From Ephydatia muelleri (Eukaryota > Porifera > Demospongiae > Spongillida > Spongillidae), in contig JABACO010000047.1 of the NCBI GenBank assembly GCA_013339895.1, positions 62,001 to 126,000 of the forward strand: a stretch of DNA of 64,000 bases, in the 5' to 3' direction. Position 1 is the stretch's first letter. Every line of letters starts with the position of its first letter. Made by a program: the position numbers and the translations under genes. A model generated the notes under the pieces. The model was not told where the DNA came from, searched no databases, and was given only the letters and a program-made list of their open reading frames with translations. Positions 11,295 through 22,003 of the stretch are shown here, piece by piece.

Positions 11295-12151
11295 TCATCC
11301 AATGACCCAGCGCATGCCATTGTCATGTTTTAGTGGGAAGCCTTCAGGTTGATCCTTCTCGGATTTAATTCTCTTGGCAGACTTCTCTTCTCCTTTGTGC
11401 ATCCTAAGCTTCTCCAAGAAGCGGTAGGCCTTTACATACGATGAATTTGAGGCACCTTTTCTCTCGCCCTTCATTATCACAAAGTCTTTCCACGATTTAG
11501 CATTGACGTTTCCTATGCGCCGCAGAAATTCGGCAGTAGATATGTCATGGGCGGCCATGAATTCAAGACTCTTCTTTCGCACATCTTCACAGTCGTCAAA
11601 GATGGGAGCGGACTCATCCAGATTTATTTTCTCAACTGCAGCAAAGAGCTCCTCACTCTGTCCTTTTCGGGCAGCGGATTCGACAGCCCTCCTCTTCTTT
11701 TCAGTAGGGGTCATCGTTGCAGATTTTCTTTTCTTTTTTGATTCTCGCTGAAGGAAAAACTTGTGCGCGCCCCAGTACACTCCGTTCTGACTCCCCGAGT
11801 CACCACCCTTAAGTTTCATGAAACGTCCGTAAGAATTCGAGTTACAACCAATGAGATCGAGAAACGCCGTCAGAGTCATCTCCTTTGTGGCAAGAAACAT
11901 TTTGATCTTCTTTCGTATCTACGAGTTTGCGCAAAAGATTAAATACATACCTACTACATAGGCTTGCAAATAGTAATCTTTACCTGATCGCAGTTCCACT
12001 TCACATCCACGTTCTCATCATCCTCTTCGCTTTCATCATCGTAGTCGTCGCTGACAATTTCACCTCCCTTGCGCTTATTCCCGCTCGGAGATTGAGTTGG
12101 AAAAGGTGGAGCCTGAGTCGTTGACAAAGGAGCAGGTATATTTGCCGCCAT
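11295..12151 (-). CDS. DUF7726-type protein, two exons, about 263 aa
   Basis: Exon 1 is 11984-12151, starting at an ATG in a good context (AAAATGGCG) and ending CAG before GTAAAG. Exon 2 is 11295-11918 after acceptor CTCGTAG, same phase, ending in a stop after MRWVIG. The N-terminus is proline-rich, then acidic (DDYDDESEEDDENVDV). The folded part has two copies of a module of about 65 residues: CDQIRKKIKMFL to SYGRFMKLKGG, and CEDVRKKSLEFMAAHDIS to AYRFLEKLR, joined by a lysine-rich linker (SKKKRKSATMTPTEKKRR) that could be a nuclear signal. The pattern (C-D-x-I-R-K-K, then G-x-x-S/A-x-S/W-x-x-F, then A-x-R-F-L/F) is what I know as DUF7726, common in fungi; its function is unknown to me. No disruption seen. 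Confidence 0.75.
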
Positions 12152-12228
12152 TTTTGCCACTAACTAATAAATAAATATTATGGATTGGTAACGCCACGTG
12201 CCTTACTTGGCGGGGGGGTGTCTATATT

Positions 12229-12234
12229 TGGGGT

Positions 12235-12265
<31 letters not shown>
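12229..12265. repeat. Poly-G tract
   Basis: Run of about 35 G interrupted once or twice; a likely length-unstable and assembly-prone site. Another short C/G homopolymer cluster is at 12601-12645. Confidence 0.9.
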
Positions 12266-12266
<1 letters not shown>

Positions 12267-12666
12267 GTGGTCAAAACGATAATTACTTCATGCACATACA
12301 CAATTATGGAAAAAAAAAATCAAAGTAGTACAAGTAGCGGACTCGTTCATCCTTGGCTACATATCATCCTCCAGATTAATGCACTCCGCTAGCTCTTTAT
12401 GCACGTGCAAAATGAAACAGTTGTTAATCGACCTTTCTGTCATGGAGGATCTCAAATACGAAGTCATCTCATCGCCGAAAAGCTTCTTTTTGACGTACTG
12501 GATGTTACTGGAATGGTTATTCAGAACACGTGCTCGCAATAAGAATAGGAGGTTAAATTTATTCATAACCTATTTTAACGCAAGGGGGGCCGGGAGCTAT
12601 GCCCCCCCCCCCCCCCACCTTTAAATTTGGGGGGGGGACCCCCCCTGCTCCGCTAGTCTCGTACCC

Positions 12667-12732
12667 AGACCCATGTTTTCACAGCAGCGGATGTATTACA
12701 TCACCGCTACGTGAAAAGTGGGTCTGGTAAAG
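12667..12732. mobile_element. Tiny inverted-repeat element (CAGACCCA ends)
   Basis: CAGACCCATGTTTTCAC is mirrored by GTGAAAAGTGGGTCTG. A related pair, CCCAGACCCACTG and GAGGGTCTGG, occurs at 28157-28192. Confidence 0.55.
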
Positions 12733-12848
12733 TCCTATACTCAATTCTCAGCTTCCCCAGAATGTTGGGGAACCAATCAGATTCGAGGTATGCGGTAATT
12801 GCATACCTTTGTTATAATCGTGCAATAAATGATTAATTACCAACGCAA

Positions 12849-13083
12849 ATGGAGAGAGCCGCGTGCAAACGTCTGGGGTATTCGAAGTTAAAAGAAGAGC
12901 AGCTACGAAGTGTAGTTGATGTATTGAGTGGGCGCGATGCATTTGTGAGTTTTCCAACGGGATATGGCAAGTCCCTATGTCACGCCATTCTACCGTGGGA
13001 AGTAAGGAGTATTGACAAAAAAAGCATTGTGATAGTTGTTTCGCCGCTTGTGAGTTTGACTATGGATCAGGTTAGGGATCTAT
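12849..13083 (+). pseudogene. RecQ-type helicase fragment
   Basis: 78 codons from an ATG: a Q-motif-like start (ERAACKRLGYSKLKEEQ), the Walker A motif SFPTGYGKSLCHAILP, then motif Ia VVSPLVSLTMDQVRDL, followed directly by a stop. This is the first part of a superfamily 2 helicase of RecQ type. All later motifs (DEAH box, helicase C domain) are missing because retroelement sequence follows at once. A 13 bp direct repeat, TGACTATGGATCA, sits on both sides of the junction (13057 and 13083). It may be a decayed or captured fragment, or the first exon of something I cannot follow. Confidence 0.75.
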
Positions 13084-14010
13084 GACTATGGATCACGCTG
13101 TGGCTCTGCTTTCCCAGTATGGTCAAGATGTGTTGATGGCAAAGATTGACCTCAAAGCTGCCTTCCGCCTGATTCCAGTACAAGCTGCAGACTGGGTGCA
13201 CCTGGGGATCTGCTGGCGAGGACAGTTTTATGTGGACACATGCCTTCCTTTTGGTCTACGTTCAGCCCCTGCCCTCTTTACCCACTACGCTGAGGCATGA
13301 CTTCCTCCTGGTTGGCCCTCCCGGCAAGGACACATGTCAGGAGGCAATGTCCAGGATGCTGACAGTATGTGACCAGTTAGGCATTCCAGTAGCCTCTGAG
13401 AACACAGCAGCTTCGACTACTCCCGGAAAAGCTAGAGGAGCTGACAGGGCTAACCAGGTCCTGGCTATCCAGGCACAAGGCCACCAAGAGGGAGCTGCTC
13501 TCTCTCATCGGCAAGCTCTCCTTTGCTGCTAAGGTGGTGCCAGCAGGGAGGCACTTTCTCCGCGGCCTAATTGACCTCTCCACCACAGTTAGGAAGCTTC
13601 ACCATCACATCAGCCTTAATGCAGAAGCAAGAGCCGACATTAGGTGGTGGGACAGCTTCCTTCCTTCCTGGAATGGTGTTGCCATGTTCCTGGACCCAGA
13701 ATGGACAGCAGCCGACTCTCTTCAGCTCTATACTGATGCCTCAGGCTCCCTAGGCTTTGGTGCCTACTTCAACGGCGCTTGGTTCCGGGGTGACTGGCAG
13801 CCACACCAACGCCTCCCACTCCGTTCCATACAGTGGCAGGAACTGTTTGCCATTGTGGCTGCTGCTAGCACATGGGGTCATCTCTGGGCAGGCCTACGCA
13901 TCCACTTCCATTGCGACAACCTCCCCATTGTCCAGGCATGGGCAAGACAGTCTGCGAAACATCCTGACCTCATGCGGCTGCTCGAACCCTGTTTCTTAGA
14001 CGTAATGCCA
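13084..14010 (+). mobile_element. DIRS-like retroelement fragment (RT and RNase H), inactive
   Basis: Reverse transcriptase palm motifs KIDLKAAFRLIPV and CLPFGLRSAPALF (13130-13285), then a deletion that removes the YxDD catalytic box: the next frame starts at DFLLVGPPGKD. A third frame carries LLPEKLEELTGLTRSWL and LIGKLSFAAKVVPAGRHFL (about 13405-13565). RNase H follows at 13534-14005 with LYTDASGSLGFGAYF, SIQWQELFAIVAA and HFHCDNLPIVQAW. The arrangement and wording fit the DIRS group (RT plus RNase H, normally followed by a tyrosine recombinase, absent here). At least two frame changes and the lost active site make it dead. Confidence 0.75.
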
Positions 14011-14021
14011 TCACATGGCCC

Positions 14022-14474
14022 ATGACCAATCCCCATATCTCAATGCACAAGTCCTACCAGAAGAAGGGCATTATGGTGTGGGCAGGTGTCTTCAAGGACC
14101 AATTAATTGGACCATACTTCTTTACCAGGGGAACTGTCACAGGAGAGAAATATATCTACATGCTAAAAGAAGTTGTGTGGCCAATTTTCGAAGTTTTATT
14201 TGAAGATGATGTTCCTCACATGTACTATCAGCAAGATGGGGCGCCAGCGCACTACCTAAGAGGGGTGAGAGATTGGCTGAATGAAACTTTTGGCACTAAG
14301 TGGATTGGACGAGGGGGTCCATTAGAATGGCCAGCACGCAGCCCTGACCTGACACCAATGGACTTTTGGCTCTGGGGTTATCTCAAGGAAAAGGTCTATG
14401 CACACAACCCAAAGACTGTTGACCAACTGCAGGCTGTTATTGCACAAGAAAGAGTGCACTGGACCCAGCAATGA
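14022..14474 (+). pseudogene. Tc1/mariner-like transposase, C-terminal fragment
   Basis: 150 codons with KKGIMVWAGVFKDQLIGPY, QQDGAPAHYLRGVRDWL and WPARSPDLTPMDFWLWG, the second and third catalytic blocks of an IS630/Tc1/mariner DDE/D transposase. The aspartate of QQDG and that of TPMD are 41 residues apart, a spacing I associate with DD41D elements. The DNA-binding N-terminus and the first catalytic aspartate are missing: the frame begins abruptly at the junction with the DIRS-like fragment. No terminal inverted repeats were found. Confidence 0.8.
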
Positions 14475-14925
14475 TTCAGCATGCTACTTCATCAGTAACT
14501 ACTAGGTACCAGAGACTCATCGACAATTATGGACTACAACTTAACATAGGATAATTTCCTTATGTATGTACATGTATGCAATATGGTTAATACGTAACTG
14601 CATTCTATGCTAATGTAACTAACATACAGAGACAAGAAAGGTGTGTTAAATACAAAGAAGAAGAGGCTTAAGTGATGCAATAGCATATGCACATCTAAAA
14701 GGATTTGCACACTGTACATGTCACTGATTCCACAGTAACACAAGTCTGATGCCTACAAACCACATACTTGGGTGCTGAATGAAATTACACACATCTACAT
14801 AAGCAGATCACCCATTAACAAGTAACTGAATGGATACAAGTACGGCATGCATGTTAACTCAAAAACAAATCGAATGCAGTGAAGGAAAAGATTAACAAGG
14901 ATTTCATACTACCACTTTCAAAGAT
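14475..14925. other. Stretch without recognised features
   Basis: AT-rich sequence after the transposase fragment. Nothing beyond short spurious frames. Confidence 0.4.
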
Positions 14926-16445
14926 TTGGTATTCAACACTGAGTGTTTATCATTAAATGCTGACATGGTAGTGACTGCTGGTTTGGAAAGTTTCAAAAGA
15001 TCTGAAGGCAATGAACACAGGACAACAACAAAAAGTCACTGGACTGTTAAACAGAAAGAAATCACACACACACACACAATCACACAAGCTAACACACATA
15101 CACATCACACACAAGCTAACAAACACAAACACACACACACTCACAAATGCACAAGCGCTCACACACACACACACTCACACATACAACAATCACACACAAA
15201 AGCTCACACACACACAAACACACACACGCACACACACAAAAGCTAACACACACACACATAGTCACACACAAGCTAACACACACAAACACTCACACACACA
15301 CAGTTCCCTACACATACACACAAAAACACAAAAACACTTCTCATTACAACACACACATACACAATCCTACTCACCCAGACATAAGAGTAGACAGTCATAT
15401 GGCAATATTGAAACCCAGTGAGCTAAACGACAAACAAAGGTTTTGTACTGACACCTTCAAAGATTGGACTTATGTTCGTCACAGAATGCTGACATTTAGT
15501 GTCTGGTAGGTATTGGGAAGTATTAAGAGATCTGAAGGCAATGAAAACAAGGCAACAAGAAAAAGCCACTGGACTGTTAAATGGAAATAAACCATACACA
15601 ATCCTACACTCACACACACACTCACACACACGCACACACACACACATAATCACACAAGCTATAACACACACACTCACACAAGCTATAACACACACACACG
15701 AACACACACCTACAAAAACTACAAACTCACACACAGTGTCTGAACATCTGGTGGCTATTGGGAAGCAATACAGGCAATGAAGGCAAATACTCACAGGACT
15801 GTTTATTTTGAAAGAAGCTCACACGATCTATTACACACATGTTCACACATGTGCGCAAATGTACAGTCAATCTCTGCATAGCACAAAAGAGCAAATAGCT
15901 CTAACTACTTTACACATAATATGAGGCCAAAACGTTAGCAACTACTTGTGCACAAAGACTTAATGCTCTTCACTGAATGCTGACATCTTAGTGTCCTGGG
16001 TTAGAAGGAAGAAGTAAAGGCATGGCTGAAACGCTTACAAGAAACAGTACCTGCATTCGTCAATTATATTCTAATAGAAGCACTCATGCACTGTTTGCTT
16101 ATGAAGTCATACACATGATAAACATGCACACACAACATCTCTACACGGACACATGTGCATACAGTGAAAAAGTCACCCTACATTTACTTGTGATGAACAA
16201 ACAAGGGTTTGGAACTTATAAAACTCTAAAGATTGGAGTTAGAGATAGAACAGAATGCTGACACTTTAGTGTCTAGAGTAAGACGGATAGAATAAAGAAT
16301 CTGAATGCATGAAGGTAAGGACACAAGAAACAGTACTGAAACTGAATTGCTGAACTAAAGTCTTGTAAAGATTACACTGAAAGCTCTCCACTAAATGTTG
16401 ACAGTTTAATTATTGCCTGGAGTTATTTGGAAGGAATGATTAGCT
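14926..16445. repeat. Degenerate long repeat array (GAATGCTGACA units) with CA microsatellites
   Basis: Five to six diverged units contain, in order, GGTTTTGTACT-like sequence, AAAGATTGGA, GAATGCTGACA, TTTAGTGTCTGG, TCTGAAGGCAATGAA and AGGACTGTTAAA, at about 14940, 15480, 15740, 15970, 16250 and 16390. Between them are CA-rich runs, mainly 15060-15350 and 15600-15730. No protein match was recognised in any frame. Confidence 0.7.
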
Positions 16446-16509
16446 TAGAAAATGGTACCATAACTACTGTAGTAGTTGATTCCAAAAGGACCATGTAGAC
16501 ACATCAACA

Positions 16510-16526
16510 CACAACATACTACACAC

Positions 16527-16569
<43 letters not shown>

Positions 16570-16589
16570 ACACACACACACACACACAC

Positions 16590-16623
<34 letters not shown>
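16510..16623. repeat. (CA)n microsatellite
   Basis: Over 50 CA units with two TTA interruptions. Confidence 0.97.
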
Positions 16624-16625
<2 letters not shown>

Positions 16626-16735
16626 TTATAAGATGATGCATTACCCCAGTTACATGCTCTTGAAAATTACCTAGCTATACCCACTGCTACTTTACGTTAG
16701 TGTGGTCTCTTGTGTACGTGCGAGTTAGTACTCAC

Positions 16736-16847
16736 CCCCAATTGACCGTGAGGCACCACCATCATGTAGTTCCGAAATGAATCGCCCTCCTCGTGGAATA
16801 TCTGATCGGACGTGTTCTCTTATGGAAGCGCACTGGTTTGTTATCAT
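16736..16847 (-). other. Possible first coding exon, very tentative
   Basis: ATG at 16847 opens 37 codons (MITNQCASIREHVRSD...) to a good donor (GGGTGAGT) at 16735. The run reads on only briefly to a stop if unspliced. No partner exon or family was recognised, so it may be chance. Confidence 0.25.
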
Positions 16848-16860
16848 AGATTATATACGC

Positions 16861-17703
16861 AGCTTGACACGCCCTGCATATATGCAACGAGGTACGATCG
16901 CACGATGGACTAATGTATGACGGCTATCAGGTTTAAATTGGAGTGGTAAAGTTTCTCTAACGGCGACACAGGAAAACACGCGTTGTTTCATGATGGCGCT
17001 CGTTTCAGTTGCTACGTGTTCTGAAGGTACACGGGTGTTTCATTGCATTGAAAAAATGGACATTAGGTCTCGTCCCCACTTTTACCTACGTAACAAGTAA
17101 CTAGACCCTCATTATCGCATGGCATTGGAATTTGGCTTATCTTTTGTAATCCGTTGAAGGTAAGCGCAGTACAGGTGAATATCTGTGTTATGCACACTTC
17201 GAGGACTCAAACGGCATAAAATTTATTATTTTTATGCAAATATACGCCATGATACCGGCCTGTGACTAATAGCGCTCCATTTAGAGTGCTTGGTTTCAAA
17301 AAGCTTTTGTTCGTTAATTTGCCTGACATGAGTGACAAAAACTTGTATAAACGTATACAGGAATGCTGGTTGTATTTGATTTGGTTGTTGTTCTTAGCAG
17401 ACTTATTTTCTGTGAGCCGTACCAAGACGCTGAATACGACCGATTTATGTATACTATGGCATGGCGGTGGCCGGGGCGGTCTGATTGACGATGTTAGCAA
17501 TACATGTATGTAGATGCACACTTTGAAAACGAGTTATGTGTTGCTGCGATGTGTTAGGAGTTCAATTGTATTGTGGCAGTTGATTAAAGTAATACAGCAG
17601 TAAACTTTTTCATTTGTGCAGGGATGTATGTGTTCAAATCAACTATCAAATCCATGCATGCTATAGCAGCCTATAGGTAATCTTATTAACAAGTTCTAGT
17701 TAC
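16861..17703. other. Stretch without recognised features
   Basis: Balanced composition. Two overlapping frames near 17207-17521 are unconvincing. If the RAG1-like gene continued leftwards, its next exon should be here, and I could not find it. Confidence 0.4.
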
Positions 17704-18560
17704 CTTCTTAAAGTCCTAAGTTGGTTCCAAGGCATGCCAATTGCAGCTTTCATTGCAAGTCCTGTTGTTGCCTCAATATCAAGTGTTAACCCTGCTTCTG
17801 TTAGTATCATTTTTTTCTCTTCACTTCCCAGGGCTCTGATCTCCTCCTCAAGGATCTTTTCAGGTCTTTCTGGTGACAGAAGGCTCCTTACTCCTTGAAC
17901 TTCACAGACACGTCGCTTAAGAGTTTTGCTGCAAACCTCCTCACTTTTCGATGAATGGGCCTTTGTCACACACACCAGAGTCAGTGGCTTCAAAAGATGG
18001 GAATAAGTGTAAGTATAAAAAAATTGTTTGTCACTTACAGTACCTCCTGTCTTGATTTGCATAATATTATCCTTTGTGTTTTCAGATAGGATTCTTCGAA
18101 TCACCTTAGAAGCGCACTGTTCTTCAATAACTCCCAACCTGTGGCACTCGTGTGAGTCATAGTCACCCGCCCGTACATCCCTATTGCATGTATCACAGGA
18201 CACCATCACATCACAAAGAAGGCGTTGTGTTAGGTCAGGAGCAGGCTGCACAGAACCTGGCACCAAGTTCACTGCATCCTCACAGCATGGACACTGAGTA
18301 CTTGCCGATGTTGCTATGGAGTCAGCAATGCACTTTGCACATACTACTGCATTGCAGTGCAACTTAAGTGGCTGTCACAACATTCCTTTACATATTGGGC
18401 AAGTTAGTAAGTCCATGACGGAAAGTACCTGTGTCGAGGCTAGCTGTGGTTTCTTTCTATGACACACAACCTTTGGAGGTGCAATGGTGTTAACATGGTG
18501 AAGCAAGGCATTAGGTGTGATGCCTGGTTGTCGCCCTGGTTTCTGTTTATGTATGTCCTT
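17704..18560 (-). pseudogene. RAG1 N-terminus-like RING protein, broken
   Basis: Reading leftwards: an open stretch with VVCHRKKPQ and LLTCPICKGML, an in-frame TGA at 18375-18377, then QPLKLHCNAVVCAKC and CPCCEDAVNLVPGSV. Ignoring the stop, these give a C3HC4-like RING. A second zinc unit follows, CDTCNRDVRAGDYDSHEC, spaced as in the RING plus ZFA module of RAG1. Further on are KVIRRILSEN, LKRRVCEVQGVRSLLS and LAMKAAIGMPWNQLRTLR, ending at a donor AGGTAACT (17704/17703). The module resembles invertebrate proteins related to the RAG1 N-terminal region, some of them transposon-borne. No DDE catalytic core, no start and no following exon were found, so it is a partial, probably dead copy. Confidence 0.65.
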
Positions 18561-19874
18561 TAATTGGATCCATGAGTGTATGGGTTTCTGTATATGTGTT
18601 TATGTATGTGTGATTAAACTTATGAGGTCATGTGAATATGTTTTAGTACCTTGCATGTACTGTACTGGCACAGTGCAGAGACCAGTCGTATGGCTTTACC
18701 ATACACTTGTATTCTGCCGCTTCTTTTGCCTTGGACATAGCAAGCCTACATGATTGCAGAAATTGGCGGGATAGTCAGCAGTGTCGTTGTGGTGTCAATT
18801 TGAAAGCATGTTTTAAGCTCCACAGAGAAACCAGCACAGTTATAGGTTGTATCTAAATTGCCTCGAGACGTTTTCTTCAACAACCGGTGTCCGCATACCC
18901 TGCAGTATCTCTGCACTTGACATTCCATCGCTTTGTATCGAAGGCACGGAGCGCACGTGATACCGCTTTATTCATGACTAGCTAGTCCGGGATAGAGGGG
19001 TTTGTTCTCGCTTCAGAAAATAAGTCTGCACATAAGCTTGATATCTTTACAATGGGCAAGGCTCTATCTTTTCAAAAAGGTGCATCTCGCACCTGATTCT
19101 CAGGCATTTTTTCAAGAAAAATTGGTTGCCGTTCGAGTACTTCAGGAGTGGCAAAATAAAAACGAAGAAACCGTGAGATGCGCGACTTTCGTGGACGAAA
19201 AAAGAACATCCCTCAATAGTGCGCATTGACGTTTTTTAGTGCCGAACTGAATATAGAACAGCTAAAAAATATATTGGTATTTTATGGTAAACGCATCTTC
19301 ACAAAATAGGGATTAGAACATTAACCACATTTTAATGAGCTCCTATGGGACCCAGATAAGAATTGTACCGTAATATACATACGTATTCTAATTAACAACC
19401 TAATGTCCATCTCGAAACAGCCGTGGGTAGAGCGCTGCAAAAAGTGATGCGCTGTCTCTTGTTTGGGAGTGGCAGAGTACTGTGGGTGGATCTGCTCTTT
19501 GCAGGTTCATCACGTGACAGTTTGTAGTAGGTTATGAAAATTTATTGCTGTCCCGCGCATTCACGTGATTTTGGTTGGTGCGATTTCGTGTACCCGTTAA
19601 TAATTGAATCCCCCCGTGGAAGAGTGGCGGCAAACGCGCACAGGGTACGTTCTGCGCATGCGCAAGCGCGACGAAAATGAACGTAAATGTTAGACGTTAA
19701 CATCTCTAGACCCCGCAGCGGGAAAAAAATATTTTTTCTTCAATTTGCGAATTCCTATCAGTTCAGGTTTCCGAAAAATTAACTTTTTGTCCATATTCAT
19801 GTTAATTAATTTAATTAACCTGTGATTTAATTGCACGATAATTTCTTCCCGAAAGTGATGAGTATTCTATGATA
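18561..19874. other. Stretch without recognised features
   Basis: Contains a GC-rich patch near 19620-19680 (GCGCATGCGCAAGCGCG) and otherwise AT-rich sequence. No gene was supported. Confidence 0.4.
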
Positions 19875-20576
19875 AGTACATAATTTTTCATAGCTTCCAT
19901 AAAATAAAAAAGATTTTTCCCTGATTGTGTATAATTTGTCACAAATTTCACTCACTTTCTGGTACGCAATACTTATCTAACCTGTAGCATATTTTGCGAC
20001 CACAAACAGTATGTTCCAAAGATGACATATACTTGTAACGGTTATGACTGGCAAACATTTCTGTTTGTTAGGATTTGGCTGTGTATGTATCATGGTCAGC
20101 CGTTGAGATTAAATTACATATACAATACCAATCATGACATCATGGCCAAACCTGCTGCATACAATTTGTGTTTAATATTGAAGTATTCCACGAAAACGGC
20201 GCTCGGCGCGTCATTGCACTTGTGTCTATGTACATTTGCTTGAGTGCACTAAGAACACAGAGCCACCGAACCTATTCAGTACACAACAGTAAGGTTCAGA
20301 CACTATTAGCTACATTAAGTCATTGTCCCGTATACGACAAGATTTGCCTAGCAGTAGCATTATATTGTAAACTAACAGATAGCGCTCATCTGTACTGCAG
20401 CCAGAACCATACTGCAGGCTTAGTTATGATGGCCACCTAGATACTTATGTGAGCAGGTGATAGTATAAATCTGTACTTATTTTACTTGCTATACACTATT
20501 TGCTCATCTTGCATCCCCATATCACAAAGCTGTTGTTCAACTCTTATAATTGCTCCATATGGGCTACTATAATAAA

Positions 20577-21090
20577 TGGGACAGTTTCCGCTAGATTTGC
20601 CCCACGGTTAAAATGTTATAAAAATGCATCGCGTTGTGAATCGCCATAACTTCCCAACGGATAACGCTATCGACTTCCTATTTTCAACACTTAATACTAC
20701 ACCATTTCACTATGAAGTGTTGAAAATAGGAAGTCGATAGCGTTATCCGTTGGGAAGTTATAGCGATTCATAGCAAGTAAATTAAGTACAGATTTATACT
20801 ATCCCCTGTTCCCATAAGTATCTAGGTGGCCATCATAACTAAGCCTGCAGTATGGTTCTGGCTGCAGTACAGATGAGTGCTATCCGTTAGTTTACAGTAT
20901 AATGCTTATTTTATATGATGAAACGCTGCTAGGCAAATCTTGTCGTATACGGGACAATGACTTAATGTAGCTAATAGCTTCTGAACCTTACTGTTGTGTA
21001 CTGAATAGGTTCGGTGGCTCTGTGTTCTTAGTGCACTCAAGCATTTTATAACATTTTAACCGTGGGGCAATTTTCGCGGAAACTGTCCCA
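20577..21090. mobile_element. TGGGACAG foldback element, rearranged copy with captured flank
   Basis: 20577-20769 is most of a 250 bp palindromic element (complete copies at 29355-29604 and 50982-51232). Then 20770-21041 is an inverted copy of the left flank (about 20238-20510), and the element's missing end, GGCAATTTTCGCGGAAACTG, follows to 21090. Arm 2 has the plain element at this position. Confidence 0.85.
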
Positions 21091-21096
21091 AATATA

Positions 21097-21914
21097 TGGG
21101 ACAGTGCCCGCGAAAAGGGACCTAGTGTATTTATATAAAACGATATAAAATTTTGTTCATATAAAACTGATATAACTTCCGAACGGTACACGCCATTGAC
21201 TTCCTATTTTCAACACTTCATACTACACCATTTCTCTACGGTAAAATACTTTTTGGGGTCTTGCACTTGCTCCGTGCCTGTATTGCAACGTCCGATACCC
21301 CACAAGGTATGAACCCGTCATAACTTTCGGCAGGAGTAATCAAATCGCTTCAAATTCGGTATGTAGATAGAGAGGTCCTATACCTATCGATTTGTTCTGT
21401 TCGTTAATTTTTATGCCATCTGTTACGGAGATACAGTTGAATAAACTACGTGCACGTTTTCCCGCTTGATTCGCGCCAATGTAATAATCCCCGCCTCCCC
21501 ATACATTGAGCGGAGCGCAATTTGCCCAAATCATTGGCGCGAAACGAGCGCGAAAATGTGCACGTAGTTTGTTCAACTGTATCTCCGTAACGGATTGCAT
21601 AAAAATTAACGAACAGAACAAATAGATAGGTATAGGACCTCTATCTACATACCGAATTTGAAGCGATTTGATTACTCCTGCCGAAAGTTATGACGGGTTC
21701 ATACCTTGTGGGGTATCGGACGTTGCAATACAGGCATGGAGCAAGTGCAAGACCCCAAAAAGTATTTTACCGTAGAGAAATGGTGTAGTATGAAGTGTTG
21801 AAAATAGGAAGTCAATGGCGTGTACCGTTCGGAAGTTATATCAGTTTTATATGAACAAAATTTTATATCGTTTTATATAAATACACTAGGTCCCTTTTCG
21901 CGGGCACTGTCCCA
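21097..21914. mobile_element. 820 bp palindromic element, TGGGACAGTGCCCGCG ends
   Basis: An almost perfect inverted repeat over its whole length. A second copy is at 42657-43471. No coding capacity. Absent at this position in arm 2. It lies about 90 bp upstream of the UBL-RBR gene start. Confidence 0.93.
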
Positions 21915-22003
21915 TATGTTTATAATAATAATTATTTATAATCGTATATATATAATTCAGCATCGCACCTCACTTTAGACTGAGCTGGCATACATGTGTA
22001 GTG

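Noticed and set aside
15011-15509. Thr/His-rich open frames
   Set aside because: They translate CA microsatellites.
16845-16860. TATATAA as promoter of the tentative exon at 16736-16847
   Set aside because: It lies only a few bases from the ATG, too close for a TATA box to place the start site upstream of it.
21340-21621. 93-codon frame recurring at 42952-43254
   Set aside because: It lies in the arm of a perfect palindromic element; recurrence is explained by the repeat and no domain is recognisable.
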